Shown here: positions 7,583-15,247 of the stretch, one piece after another
How the letters are laid out: each line of letters opens with the position of its first letter
Numbering within the stretch: position 1 is the stretch's first letter
NCBI GenBank assembly: GCA_003576845.1
Contig: QEVJ01000037.1
Span: 1 to 43,202 of the forward strand
Origin: Planctomycetota bacterium
GTDB lineage: Bacteria > Planctomycetota > Planctomycetia > Pirellulales > PLA5
Direction of reading: 5' to 3'
Length of the DNA stretch: 43,202 nucleotides
The notes under the pieces: generated by a model
The model's input: the letters and a program-made list of their open reading frames with translations, nothing else
What the model was told of the DNA's origin: nothing
The model's database searches: none
Program-made: the position numbers and the translations under genes

Positions 7583-9121
7583 CTAGCGAGGATTGCGGTT
7601 GGGCGCGAAACGGGAGCGGCCTTGCGGACCGTTGAGGCGAGCGGCGGCCGCGGCGGCCGCCGCTTCGTCTTGAGGCTTGAGGATGAACGTGAACTTGCGC
7701 GTGTAGCCGGGCCGCGAGCTGTCCGGACTGCTGCCGCGGCTTTCGACGCGATGCTTCTCGTCGCGGAGGCTGTTTTCGGCCGCGTCGATTGTGGCGACGT
7801 CTTTTGCCAGGCCATCGACGGTCATCGCCGGGCCGGCCGCGTTCGACACGATATTGAGCCGCGTGACCATCATCTGGCTCGCATCGGGCACGCGCTCGGA
7901 AGCGCGGGCCAGTTCGTCAAGCCAAACCACGTCGCCGGCGAGCCAGGCTTCCATTTCGCCCCAAGCGGCTTGCGTATCCCGGGCGCGATCGAGCACCGAT
8001 TTCTTTTCGGGATTGTTTTTGGACAAGTTCGCGGCGATGCGTTGGGCGAGTTGAACATTTTCCTCGTCGCGACTGCCCAGATCGTTCCAAATCCAGACGA
8101 CGAGCGCCATGACGGCTGCGGCAACGGCGGAGCCGATGGCGATGTAGCGGTTCTTGCGGCTCGGCGGAGCGGGGCGCTTCTTGGGATCGAGGAAGTCGAT
8201 CGCGTGCCGCTGGCCCTCGGCTTCGTCGAGCAACAGGCCGAGTAGCGGCGCCCAGCGGCCGACGTCGGCGGGCGGAGCGCGGCGAAGGTCTGGGGCAAGG
8301 TCGATGCCGTCGAGCGGGTCGAAGACGATCGAGGGCAGCTTGACGTGCTCCTCGATCGCGGCGGCGAGCGCTTTGAGCTCGGCGCCGTCGCCGCAGACGC
8401 AAATCTGCTCGACCCGTTGGCCGGAAAGCTGGTTGGCGACGGCGACCATCGTGCGACGGGTTTCGGCGACGAGGGCGCTCGTCCGCTCGGCGCTCGACAG
8501 GCCGTGCGACAGCCGCGCCGTGCGCATGAATACGACCGTCTCGCCGACCAGAACGGTCAAATCGGCTTCGTCGTTGAGCACGTCGACCAACAGCCGAATC
8601 CGCGCGTCGGTCGGTCGCCGCCGCAAGAGCGAGGCGGCGGCACAGGGCCGCAAGACCACGTGCTTCACGTCCAACTCGGCCGGGGCGCACGTCGCGAGGA
8701 TTTCCTGGATCGCTTGCGGAGCGATGGCCGCGGCCAGAACCGTGCGCGGTTCGGTTTCGCTGCCGGAAAGGGGGATGAAATCGAGCGGCCAGTCGTCGCC
8801 GAGCGCATTGAAGTCGCGTAGGGCCTGGAACCGGGCAAGGTCCGGCACTTCATCGTCCGGCGCAGGCGGCAGCGCGAGCGGCTTGAGCTCGATGCTCGCA
8901 CGTGCGACGGCGACCAGCGTTTCGGCCTTGGCGAGCTTCCGTTGGCGCACGGCAGCGGCAATTCGCTCGGCGACCTCGGCGTCGGAAAGTTCCGTTTCGC
9001 CGTCGGCTGCGACGAGCCCGATGGCAAACAACTCGTCGACGCGCACGCTCTCCCGAGCCGCAGTGGCCAAAGCCAACCGGGCCTCGCGCGAGTCCCATTC
9101 GATTGCTAGTATTTGCGGCAT
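7583..9121 (-). CDS. gspL: GspL-like (PilM-PilN fused) secretion platform protein
   Basis: A 512-residue protein with an N-terminal actin-like (PilM/GspL) cytoplasmic domain (LAIEWDSREARLALA at the start, ASAF-like nucleotide-fold segments to ~300). A single membrane helix follows at ~325-345 (YIAIGSAVAAAVMALVVW), then a periplasmic coiled coil and PilN/GspL-type ferredoxin-like domain. GspL couples the ATPase GspE to GspM. The C-terminus has an Ala-rich run and a basic tail. The frame stays open for 32 more codons upstream through a repeat element. ATG 9121 is preferred because MPQILAIEWD begins the first strand of the fold and the extra residues are pure repeat translation. It lies between gspK and gspM as in classical operons. 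Confidence 0.82.
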   Translation of the reverse strand: MPQILAIEWDSREARLALATAARESVRVDELFAIGLVAADGETELSDAEVAERIAAAVRQRKLAKAETLVAVARASIELKPLALPPAPDDEVPDLARFQALRDFNALGDDWPLDFIPLSGSETEPRTVLAAAIAPQAIQEILATCAPAELDVKHVVLRPCAAASLLRRRPTDARIRLLVDVLNDEADLTVLVGETVVFMRTARLSHGLSSAERTSALVAETRRTMVAVANQLSGQRVEQICVCGDGAELKALAAAIEEHVKLPSIVFDPLDGIDLAPDLRRAPPADVGRWAPLLGLLLDEAEGQRHAIDFLDPKKRPAPPSRKNRYIAIGSAVAAAVMALVVWIWNDLGSRDEENVQLAQRIAANLSKNNPEKKSVLDRARDTQAAWGEMEAWLAGDVVWLDELARASERVPDASQMMVTRLNIVSNAAGPAMTVDGLAKDVATIDAAENSLRDEKHRVESRGSSPDSSRPGYTRKFTFILKPQDEAAAAAAAARLNGPQGRSRFAPNRNPR

Positions 9122-9140
9122 TACGTCAACGTGGGGAAAG

Positions 9141-9254
9141 GCAAAATGCAAAATGAAGAACGTAAAATGGCAAGCCCGTCGATTGCGACTCAGGCCGCTC
9201 GCCGTTTTATTCTGCATTCTTCATTTTGCATTCTTCATTTTGCATTTTGAATTT
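9141..9254. repeat. inverted word-repeat element, gspK-gspL spacer
   Basis: The left arm is GCAAAATGCAAAATGAAGAA (9141-9160) plus CGTAAAATGG. The core is GC-rich (9171-9204) and contains CGATTGCGACTCAGGCCG. The right arm has three copies of a TTCTTCATTTTGCAT-type word (9205-9250). The arms can pair to form a long hairpin with a ~34-nt loop. The whole spacer is this element. In the gspL direction the frame is open through it. Confidence 0.8.
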
Positions 9255-9257
9255 CGA

Positions 9258-10868
9258 TCACTCGCGGGCTTCGATGCCTAGGAGTTCCGTTGGGTAGCCC
9301 GGGCCCAAGTGGCTGATATCTCTCCAGAATACTATGCGGGGAGAGTCGGTTGTAGCGTCGACGACGGCTTCGATTCGGGCGGCGGGGCCGTCGCGGTCGA
9401 AATATCCGATTACCTGGGCACGAAACACGCTCCCGCCGGCGTTGATGTACGGCATCATGGCCTTCATTTCGCCGAGCGTGACGATGCCCTCGGCCAAGAG
9501 CCACGTTTCGCTGCGGCGGCCGGCGTCGGAATCGGTCGGTTCGGGCGTGCGGCGGCTGAGAATCTCGGCCAGGATGTCCTCGTTCATGCCCGGAATGCCG
9601 GCGAGGATCGTCGCCGGGGCCTGGTTGATGTTGATGCGGCCGGGAATCACCGGCGCGGCGTTCGTCGTGCAGAGGTCCATGAGTTCCGGCAGGTACAGCC
9701 CGTGCAACGCGTCGGGAAACGGCGAGTCGATAACTCTCCGCACCTCATCGTCGCCGTCGAGTCCCGAGACCGTGTCGATCACTTGCACTTTCGCGCCGAC
9801 CAAATCGAGCACCTGCGAAAGCTGCGTGCTGCCGCTGGTGCTGCCTTGTTGCGTGAAGTCGGGCGCCGGGGCGCTCGTACCCGACGACGGATTCGTTCCG
9901 CGGTATGGCCCGTTCCGCCGATAGGCGATGATGAAGTTGATCCAATCGTCGGGCATGCTCGCCGCCTTCATTTCGTCGTACAGCGCGGCGAGGTCGGAGT
10001 TGTTGAGGTTGATCCGCGGCGAGCCATCGGCGCGGACGTTCCGCTCCTGACCGAACAACGTCAGATACGCGGCCCAACCGCTTTGCGGACCATCGCTCGT
10101 AACGCGGTTTTCTTCGGACGGGTCGATGACGCCGTTGCGGTTTACGTCCGGCCCGAACAGCAACTGCGGCGTCACGCCGCGGACGAGCAACAGTTCCTCG
10201 ACCGACATCAGTGGGCCGTTGCGGCTTTGATACGGCGTCGAGAGCTGGCTGTAGTATTCCGACTCGCAGCCGAACTCGCGCGGCTCTTCGTCCGCGTCGA
10301 TGAAGTCGAGGATCGCGTCGGCGATCTGCTCCGTCATGCCGGGCAATGCCATCAGCAAATCGCGGCCCGGCGAGTCGCTGGCCTCCTCGCCGGTGATCGC
10401 CTGATTCACCTCGGCGATCTGCCGGCCGATATCTTCGAGCACGGGCAGGGCGTTGACGTTGAGCCGCGTTGACTCGTCTTCGAGACCGAAGCGAATGCTC
10501 CGCGAGCCGTCGTCGCCTTCGACCGGCGCGACGACGGCGAAGCGGCTGCGTTCGCGGTCGAGATCGTCGTCCTTGACGAGCACCATTTGGAACGCGGGAT
10601 TCTCGTAGACGCCGCCTGCGGCTTCGCGGCTGGCGCGGTCTTGCATCAAGAAGACCTTAATATGCTCGACGCCCGACTCGGCCGACAGGCGGGCTTGCAC
10701 GAGCCGGGCGCTCACGACCGCGCCGCGGTACTCGCTGAACATGTACTGGGAATAGCTGTAGCCGGCGAGGCTCAACAGCGCGATAACGAGCAATACGATG
10801 ATTAGCAGGATGCCGCGGCGGTCTCGCTGGCGGCCGCGGCGACGACATGGGGAAGTTGCAAGTCTCAT
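9258..10868 (-). CDS. gspK: GspK-like minor pseudopilin
   Basis: A 536-residue GspK-type pseudopilin, long because of a large inserted alpha domain, as expected for GspK. The N-terminus is basic with a prepilin cleavage site at G19/I20, followed by a hydrophobic helix (ILLIIVLLVIALLSLAG). Glu at +5 is absent, as is usual in GspK, which caps the pseudopilus tip. The helix-hairpin-helix-like GspK core includes LNVNALPVL and ALPGMTEQIADAILDFIDAD. An EF-hand-like loop, DVNRNGVIDPSEE, lies at residues 241-253; GspK of other bacteria binds calcium in this domain. Its ATG overlaps the gspJ stop as ATGA, indicating translational coupling. Confidence 0.88.
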   Translation of the reverse strand: MRLATSPCRRRGRQRDRRGILLIIVLLVIALLSLAGYSYSQYMFSEYRGAVVSARLVQARLSAESGVEHIKVFLMQDRASREAAGGVYENPAFQMVLVKDDDLDRERSRFAVVAPVEGDDGSRSIRFGLEDESTRLNVNALPVLEDIGRQIAEVNQAITGEEASDSPGRDLLMALPGMTEQIADAILDFIDADEEPREFGCESEYYSQLSTPYQSRNGPLMSVEELLLVRGVTPQLLFGPDVNRNGVIDPSEENRVTSDGPQSGWAAYLTLFGQERNVRADGSPRINLNNSDLAALYDEMKAASMPDDWINFIIAYRRNGPYRGTNPSSGTSAPAPDFTQQGSTSGSTQLSQVLDLVGAKVQVIDTVSGLDGDDEVRRVIDSPFPDALHGLYLPELMDLCTTNAAPVIPGRININQAPATILAGIPGMNEDILAEILSRRTPEPTDSDAGRRSETWLLAEGIVTLGEMKAMMPYINAGGSVFRAQVIGYFDRDGPAARIEAVVDATTDSPRIVFWRDISHLGPGYPTELLGIEARE

Positions 10869-12034
10869 GGCGCGGCCTCCGCGCTGGCGGCGCCGCCCGT
10901 TTCGGCGGTCGAGCCGGTCGAACTGCCGCCCGACGAGGACGCCGCGCCCTCGGCGGCGGGCAGATAGACGACTTGTGTGTATTCGGTCGACTCGCCCTCG
11001 TCGGACGCCGAGCCGCCAAGCGCTCCGACCGTGCGATCGAAGATGCTCTCGATCTTAGGCGCGGCGATCGCAATCGTGATCCGCACGGCGACGGGCGGAG
11101 CGCCCTTCTCGACCATGTCCCAAGTGTCGCTCCACGTGCTGCCGTCGAAGTACTCGAACGCGATGTCGGTCACTTCCGGCGCGAGGACGGCGGCGCTGTC
11201 GTCGAGAGCGGCCGTGCTGCCCGCGTTGAATGCGTATTGCGTGACCGCGCGGTCGACCGCACGGCGGACGAGACCGCCCTGCGCGTCGCTCGACAACGGA
11301 CCGCCGGGCGACGTGCCGCCGCTCGCGTCGTCTGTGACGTAGTAGGCGACCGTCTTGACGTCGCTGGGAATGTCGGCGATCGCGCCCTCGCCGTTTTGCA
11401 TCATCGCGTCGTATTCGTCGACGCGGGGCAGGCGGCTGATGTCGACGTTGATCTCGTAGGCGGAACCGTACACGCCGGGCGGGTCTTCCGTCGGACCTGC
11501 GGCTTCGTCGAGCACGGAGCCGGTGTCGGTCGAACCGCCCGAGGCGCCGCCCGTGTTGCTTCCGCCGCTAGTGTTGTTCGCGCCGCCCGATGGTTGATTA
11601 CCGGACGAGGACTGGTTGCCGCCGGATTGCTGGCCGGTCGGTGGTTGACCGCCGGGAACATTGCCGCCGGGCGTGGCGCCGCCGGGAGTGTTTCCGCCTT
11701 GTCCATTTTGGCCGCCGCCCATGCCGTTCGTGTCACCGCCCATGCTGCCGGCGTCTTCCGTGCCGCCGCCGATGTCGGCGTCGAGGTTGAGATTGGCGAT
11801 GCTCGAAAAATCAAGCGGGGCATACAAGATCGCGTTCCGCAGGTCGTCGCCGATCATCCGAAACACGCTGCGGGCGAGCTGGGCCTGCTCGATCTTCGCC
11901 CGGCTGCGCTCCGAAATCGTGATGTGCGCGTCGATGGCGATGCCGATGAGCAGCAGGACGAACGTAGCGAGCGTGAGCGAGAGGATGACTTCGAGGAGCG
12001 TGAAACCCGTGGGCGCTCGGTGGCGGTTTCTCAC
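10865..12034 (-). CDS. gspJ: GspJ-like minor pseudopilin with Gly/Asn/Ser-rich insert
   Basis: A prepilin-like protein of about 389 residues. The leader is RNRHRAPTG with cleavage before FTLLEVILSLTLA (Glu at +5). The fold then follows GspJ (RSVFRMIGDDLRNAI; VRITIAIAAPK). Residues ~88-172 are an unusual low-complexity insert rich in Gly, Asn, Ser and Thr (for example GGNTPGGATPGGNVPGG). The start is uncertain. The open frame runs 149 codons further upstream, through a repeat element and over gspI, but those residues are repeat translation. GTG 12034 gives a normal short prepilin leader and lies inside a repeat arm (TTTGCGGTGAG). An ATG 37 codons upstream is the alternative. It ends in an ATGA overlap with gspK. 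Confidence 0.78.
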   Translation of the reverse strand: MRNRHRAPTGFTLLEVILSLTLATFVLLLIGIAIDAHITISERSRAKIEQAQLARSVFRMIGDDLRNAILYAPLDFSSIANLNLDADIGGGTEDAGSMGGDTNGMGGGQNGQGGNTPGGATPGGNVPGGQPPTGQQSGGNQSSSGNQPSGGANNTSGGSNTGGASGGSTDTGSVLDEAAGPTEDPPGVYGSAYEINVDISRLPRVDEYDAMMQNGEGAIADIPSDVKTVAYYVTDDASGGTSPGGPLSSDAQGGLVRRAVDRAVTQYAFNAGSTAALDDSAAVLAPEVTDIAFEYFDGSTWSDTWDMVEKGAPPVAVRITIAIAAPKIESIFDRTVGALGGSASDEGESTEYTQVVYLPAAEGAASSSGGSSTGSTAETGGAASAEAAP

Positions 12035-12200
12035 CGCAAAGGCGCAAGGACGCGAAGGGAATGCAGAATGAAAAATGAAAAATGAAGAATGGGACGATGG
12101 CGATTCAGTCCGTTGCTCGTTCCATTTTTCATTCTTCATTCTGCATTTTGCATTTCCCCGCGTTCCTCCGTGCTCTGCCCCTGTGCCCTCTGTGTTTAAA
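12032..12200. repeat. nested inverted word-repeat element, gspI-gspJ spacer
   Basis: The outer left arm is CACCGCAAAGGCGCAAGGAC-type (12032-12057). The inner left arm has AATGCAGAATGAAAAATGAA words (12060-12091). The core contains CGATGGCGATTCAGTCCG (12095-12112). The inner right arm is TTCCATTTTTCATTCTTCAT-type (12120-12156), and the outer right arm ends CCTCTGTGTTTAA (12188-12200). The gspJ GTG start falls in the outer left arm. The remaining spacer up to the gspI stop (12201-12272) shows nothing recognisable. Confidence 0.78.
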
Positions 12201-12272
12201 GATCGACCGGGCCAGCGCGATTTGCGGTGGTTGGCGAGCGTTCGCGTTGTCCGGCAGGTGGGTCGCATCGGG

Positions 12273-12719
12273 TTAGTTCGTGGTCGTGCCGCTCGTGGCG
12301 CTGCTGGCGTAATCGGGATCGACCATCCAGCGGACGAGCGCGCAGCGGATCGGTTCGGCCGAGTATTCGGGATTGGTTTCGACGACGACGTGGACTTCGA
12401 GGAGGCCCTCTTGCGCCCCCGTGGGGATATCGATGGAGTAGACAAACGTGTCGTTCTCTTCGTAGGTCGCCGCTGACTCATTCGTCAGACCGCGGTCGCC
12501 GGCGACGATTTCGGCCATGATGCTCTCGCAGATGATCGCGGCCTGCGTCATGTCCTCGGCGCGACGGGCGTTCGTCATGCCGAACTGGACCAACTGGCCG
12601 AGCACGGCCATCGAAGCCGCGAGAATGGCGAGGGCGAGGATGACTTCGAGGAGCGAGAAGGCGGGGCGCGAGAGGTTAGAGGTTGGAGGTTGGAGGTTGG
12701 GAAAACGGTAGCGGGTCAT
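12273..12719 (-). CDS. gspI: GspI-like minor pseudopilin
   Basis: A 148-residue pseudopilin. After a 20-residue leader comes FSLLEVILALAILAASMAVLG, a type IV prepilin helix with Glu at +5. The body has the GspI pattern (ICESIMAEI, then a small beta domain with EGLLEVHVVVE). The residue before the cleavage point is Ala (SRPA/FSLLE), not the usual Gly. The leader itself (RFPNLQPPTSNL) is translated from a run of CCAACCTC words like those in planctomycete intergenic repeats, so a repeat has become part of the leader peptide. The start overlaps the gspH stop as ATGA. The low-confidence point is the exact I versus H/J assignment; order and length favour GspI. Confidence 0.8.
   Translation of the reverse strand: MTRYRFPNLQPPTSNLSRPAFSLLEVILALAILAASMAVLGQLVQFGMTNARRAEDMTQAAIICESIMAEIVAGDRGLTNESAATYEENDTFVYSIDIPTGAQEGLLEVHVVVETNPEYSAEPIRCALVRWMVDPDYASSATSGTTTN
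12673..12701 (-). repeat. AACCTCC word repeat inside gspI leader
   Basis: On the minus strand, four degenerate tandem copies of CCAACCTC/TCTAACCTC lie just after the gspI start codon and encode PNLQPPTSNL. This is the pyrimidine-rich word class seen in other spacers of this window, but located within coding sequence. Confidence 0.7.
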
Positions 12720-13303
12720 CGCGACTCTCCCGACTCGTAAGGCGCGGTGACCGTGACGACGCCGGTCATGCCGCGCATCGAGATGCGGACGCGGGTGCCG
12801 TACTGGTTGGCGATTTCGAGCTCAACGGTGCTGGTCGATCCGTCGGGATAGAACATCACGCTCGGCGCGGTTCCGGTGTCGGCGCCGGACATGGCTTGCG
12901 CTTCGTAGTCGGCGCGGAAGTCGACTTGATCGCCGCCGACGAACGTCACGTCCTCGGGCAACAGGAGTTGCTCGTCGCTGGCGGTCGTGCTGCCCGCACT
13001 CGGGCCGGAGGAGGACGAAGTGTCGGCGTTGATCCACCGCTGGACCTGGTAATTGCCCGTGTCCGGCTCGTAGCGGAAGAGGTGGATTTCGCCGGTCATC
13101 ATCGCGTCGCTGCGGGCGTTGTTCCACGCGCCGCGGATCGTCTCGGCGGCCGACTTGAGGCGCTGACGGGCGAGCGGGCCCTGCAATTCCGGATAAGCGA
13201 GCGCCCCGAGCACGACGATCAGCGCCAGCACGAGCATCAGTTCGAGGACGGTATAGCCCGAGCGCGCGGGCCGAACGATACTAGAGGAACGGCGCTTGGA
13301 CAT
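12716..13303 (-). CDS. gspH: GspH-like pseudopilin
   Basis: A 195-residue pseudopilin. The leader MSKRRSSSIVRPARSG is followed by YTVLELMLVLALIVVLGALAYPE: Gly at -1, an aromatic residue at +1 and Glu at +5. A GspH-like beta domain follows (RGAWNNARSDAMMTGEIHLFRYEP). A Ser-rich loop (TSSSSGPSAGSTTASDE) sits in the middle. The open frame extends 42 codons upstream over the gspG end. ATG 13303 is preferred since it gives a normal leader; no clear Shine-Dalgarno sequence precedes it. It is 56 bases after gspG and ends in an ATGA overlap with gspI. Confidence 0.83.
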   Translation of the reverse strand: MSKRRSSSIVRPARSGYTVLELMLVLALIVVLGALAYPELQGPLARQRLKSAAETIRGAWNNARSDAMMTGEIHLFRYEPDTGNYQVQRWINADTSSSSGPSAGSTTASDEQLLLPEDVTFVGGDQVDFRADYEAQAMSGADTGTAPSVMFYPDGSTSTVELEIANQYGTRVRISMRGMTGVVTVTAPYESGESR

Positions 13304-13359
13304 GACGGTTTTCGGACTGGCGGCATGGCGAACGGATTGCGTAGGGAGATCACGCAAAG

Positions 13360-13788
13360 TTATTGCATGACGGTTGTGTTCGAAATGTCGTCGGCGTCGC
13401 CTTGCTGACCGTTGGGTCCGTTGGACCAAATCCGCGGCTTGGCGCTGGGATCGTCGCTCGTCGGCGGCTCATAGCCGTAGGGATTGCCCCAAGGATCGTT
13501 GCCGACTGGCTCCATGTGCCTTCGGTTGGTTTTCGGACCTGGAGTCCAAAGATCAGCTAGCTCGCGCGGCCACTCGCCTTCGTCCATCAAGTAGGTGTTC
13601 ATTGGCAGCTTGAAGGCGTCGATTTGCGTCTTTGCGGCCTTAGTCTTGCCCGCAAACAGCATGTCGCCGAACGCGAACCACGCGACCGATCCGAGAATGA
13701 CCAGGATCGCCAGGACGAGCATGACTTCCATCAACGTAAAGCCGCTGCGGCGACGACCGCGGCGACGGAGCGAACGATTGCGAGACAT
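13360..13788 (-). CDS. gspG: GspG-like major pseudopilin
   Basis: A 142-residue major pseudopilin that polymerises into the pseudopilus. The leader MSRNRSLRRRGRRRSG is followed by FTLMEVMLVLAILVILGSVAWFAF (cleavage after Gly, Glu at +5). The conserved GspG C-terminal part is present: LMDEGEWPRELADLW, the loop NDPWGNPYGYEPP typical of the calcium-binding region, and SNGPNGQQGDADDI. Length is typical (140-150). The start has one of the few strong ribosome sites in the operon, GAGGAG 10 bases before the ATG, fitting high expression of the major subunit. Confidence 0.93.
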   Translation of the reverse strand: MSRNRSLRRRGRRRSGFTLMEVMLVLAILVILGSVAWFAFGDMLFAGKTKAAKTQIDAFKLPMNTYLMDEGEWPRELADLWTPGPKTNRRHMEPVGNDPWGNPYGYEPPTSDDPSAKPRIWSNGPNGQQGDADDISNTTVMQ

Positions 13789-13852
13789 TTCGGCAAACTC
13801 CTCTACGAATCACCCAGAAGGAACACGTGTCTATTAACTTCAACCCCGGGAC

Positions 13853-13962
13853 AGGGGTCAGGTTTCAGGGGCCAGGATTCGGGATTCGGGATTTGGGGCG
13901 CGAGCGGCTGCGCCAATCGCGGGCGGACAATCTCTGAATGCTGAATCCCGAATCCCGACCCC
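13853..13962. repeat. inverted word-repeat element, gspF-gspG spacer
   Basis: The left arm has GGATTCGGGATTCGGGATTT words (13874-13897) preceded by CAGGGGTCAGGTTTCAGGGG. The GC-rich core (13898-13930) includes GAGCGGCTGCGCCAATCGCG. The right arm is CTGAATCCCGAATCCCGACC-type (13941-13962). Read on the minus strand, the core resembles that of the element at 9141-9254 (CGATTG...CAGCCGCTCGCG). Confidence 0.78.
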
Positions 13963-13963
13963 G

Positions 13964-15169
13964 CTATTGTACGATTGAGCTCATTTTCATTACTGGAAGC
14001 AATAGGCCGATGGCTACTACCAGGACGACGCCAGCTAGCATGAGTAGCATGACTGGCTCCAAGAACCGGACGAACAAGTCGAGTTGCCGCCAGGTGCGGC
14101 GTTCGAGCTGGTCGGCCATGTTGATGAGCACGGTTTCGAGCGTGTTGGATTCCTCGGCCACGGCGATCATTTCGACCATATCCGGCGGGAAATGGCCGCA
14201 GGCGGCGAGGGGCGCGGCGAGCGTCTGGCCGGAGGAGATGTTCTCGGCGGCTTTGCGAATGGCATTGCCCAGGACGCGGTTGCCGGTGGCTTGGCTGCTG
14301 ATTTCGAGCGAGCGGAGGATCGGCACGCCGTTATGCAGCAATGTGCCCAACACGCGGCAGAACCTCGAGACGGCCATGCTCATGTAGATTCTGCCGACCA
14401 TCGGAAGGCGGAGCTTGAATTGGTCGCTGGAAAGTCGACCCTCGTCGGTTCGCAGCCAGACGCGCAGCCAGACGATACCCATAACCAGCCCTAACAGCGG
14501 GATCAGACTCCATGGGCTGCCGATCGTGGCGCTTAAGCCCAGCAGCCATTCGGTAATGGCCGGCAATTCGCCGCGCTGTTTGAGCTGAGCGAACAGCGGT
14601 TCAAACATCGGCACGAAGAACACGATGAGGACCGTGACGACGATCGTGCCCACGGCGGCGAGGAACACGGGGTAGGCTACGGCGCCGATCGTGCGGCTCT
14701 TGAGGTCTTCCTGCTGTTCGGTGAACACAGCGACGCGTTCGAGGGCGTCTTCCAGGAAGCCGCCTTCACCGCCGGCGCGGACCATATTGACGGCCATCTC
14801 GCCGAACGCCTTGGGATGGCGAAGCATGGCGTCGGCGAGCGTGGAGCCTTCTTCGACCTTGGCGTGGACCTGCGTGAGGACTTCCTTGAGGCCGCGGTGC
14901 GACGATTGATCGCGCAACACGGCGAGCGACCGCAACAGCGGCACGCCGGAGCGGAGCAGGCCGGCGAGCTGGCCGTAGGTCGTGGCCATGAGTTGCGGCT
15001 TGATCCGCGTGCCGCCGAACGTCATGGCCGCCGATTCGGCTTTGACTTCGAGCGGAAAGAGCGACTTCGCCATCAATGTCGATAAGACATCGCGCTCGTT
15101 GGGCGCGGTCAGCGTGCCGGTGACGCGCTGACCCGTACTGCTGCGGGCGATGTAGGCGAAGTCGGGCAT
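13964..15169 (-). CDS. gspF: GspF inner-membrane platform protein
   Basis: A 401-residue GspF/PilC family polytopic protein that anchors the pseudopilus assembly platform and contacts GspE. It contains two T2SSF domains (residues ~65-190 and ~265-390) and three membrane helices (~165-190, ~220-240, ~372-396). Family motifs are QLAGLLRSGVPLLRSL, MVRAGGEGGFLEDAL and LLHNGVPILRSLEI. Length is standard. The start is the ATG at 15169. It follows a C-rich repeat arm by three bases and has no Shine-Dalgarno sequence. Order E-F-G is the classical one. Confidence 0.94.
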   Translation of the reverse strand: MPDFAYIARSSTGQRVTGTLTAPNERDVLSTLMAKSLFPLEVKAESAAMTFGGTRIKPQLMATTYGQLAGLLRSGVPLLRSLAVLRDQSSHRGLKEVLTQVHAKVEEGSTLADAMLRHPKAFGEMAVNMVRAGGEGGFLEDALERVAVFTEQQEDLKSRTIGAVAYPVFLAAVGTIVVTVLIVFFVPMFEPLFAQLKQRGELPAITEWLLGLSATIGSPWSLIPLLGLVMGIVWLRVWLRTDEGRLSSDQFKLRLPMVGRIYMSMAVSRFCRVLGTLLHNGVPILRSLEISSQATGNRVLGNAIRKAAENISSGQTLAAPLAACGHFPPDMVEMIAVAEESNTLETVLINMADQLERRTWRQLDLFVRFLEPVMLLMLAGVVLVVAIGLLLPVMKMSSIVQ

Positions 15170-15172
15170 GAA

Positions 15173-15245
15173 TCAGGGGTCGGGGGTCGGGGGTTGGGGA
15201 ATAGAGGGTTTTGAATTTCCCTGCCCCCTGACACCCGACCCCTGA
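15173..15245. repeat. inverted word-repeat element, gspE-gspF spacer
   Basis: The left arm has TCAGGGGTCGGGGGTCGGGG words (15173-15199). The loop is short and AT-richer (15200-15221). The right arm is CCCCTGACACCCGACCCCTG-type (15223-15244). It forms a strong hairpin occupying nearly the whole spacer and ends three bases before the gspF ATG. Confidence 0.78.
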
Positions 15246-15247
15246 GG

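Noticed and set aside
13853-13962. Word repeats as a CRISPR array
   Set aside because: The words are degenerate, 8-20 bases, arranged as inverted arms, without regular spacers, and no cas gene is present.
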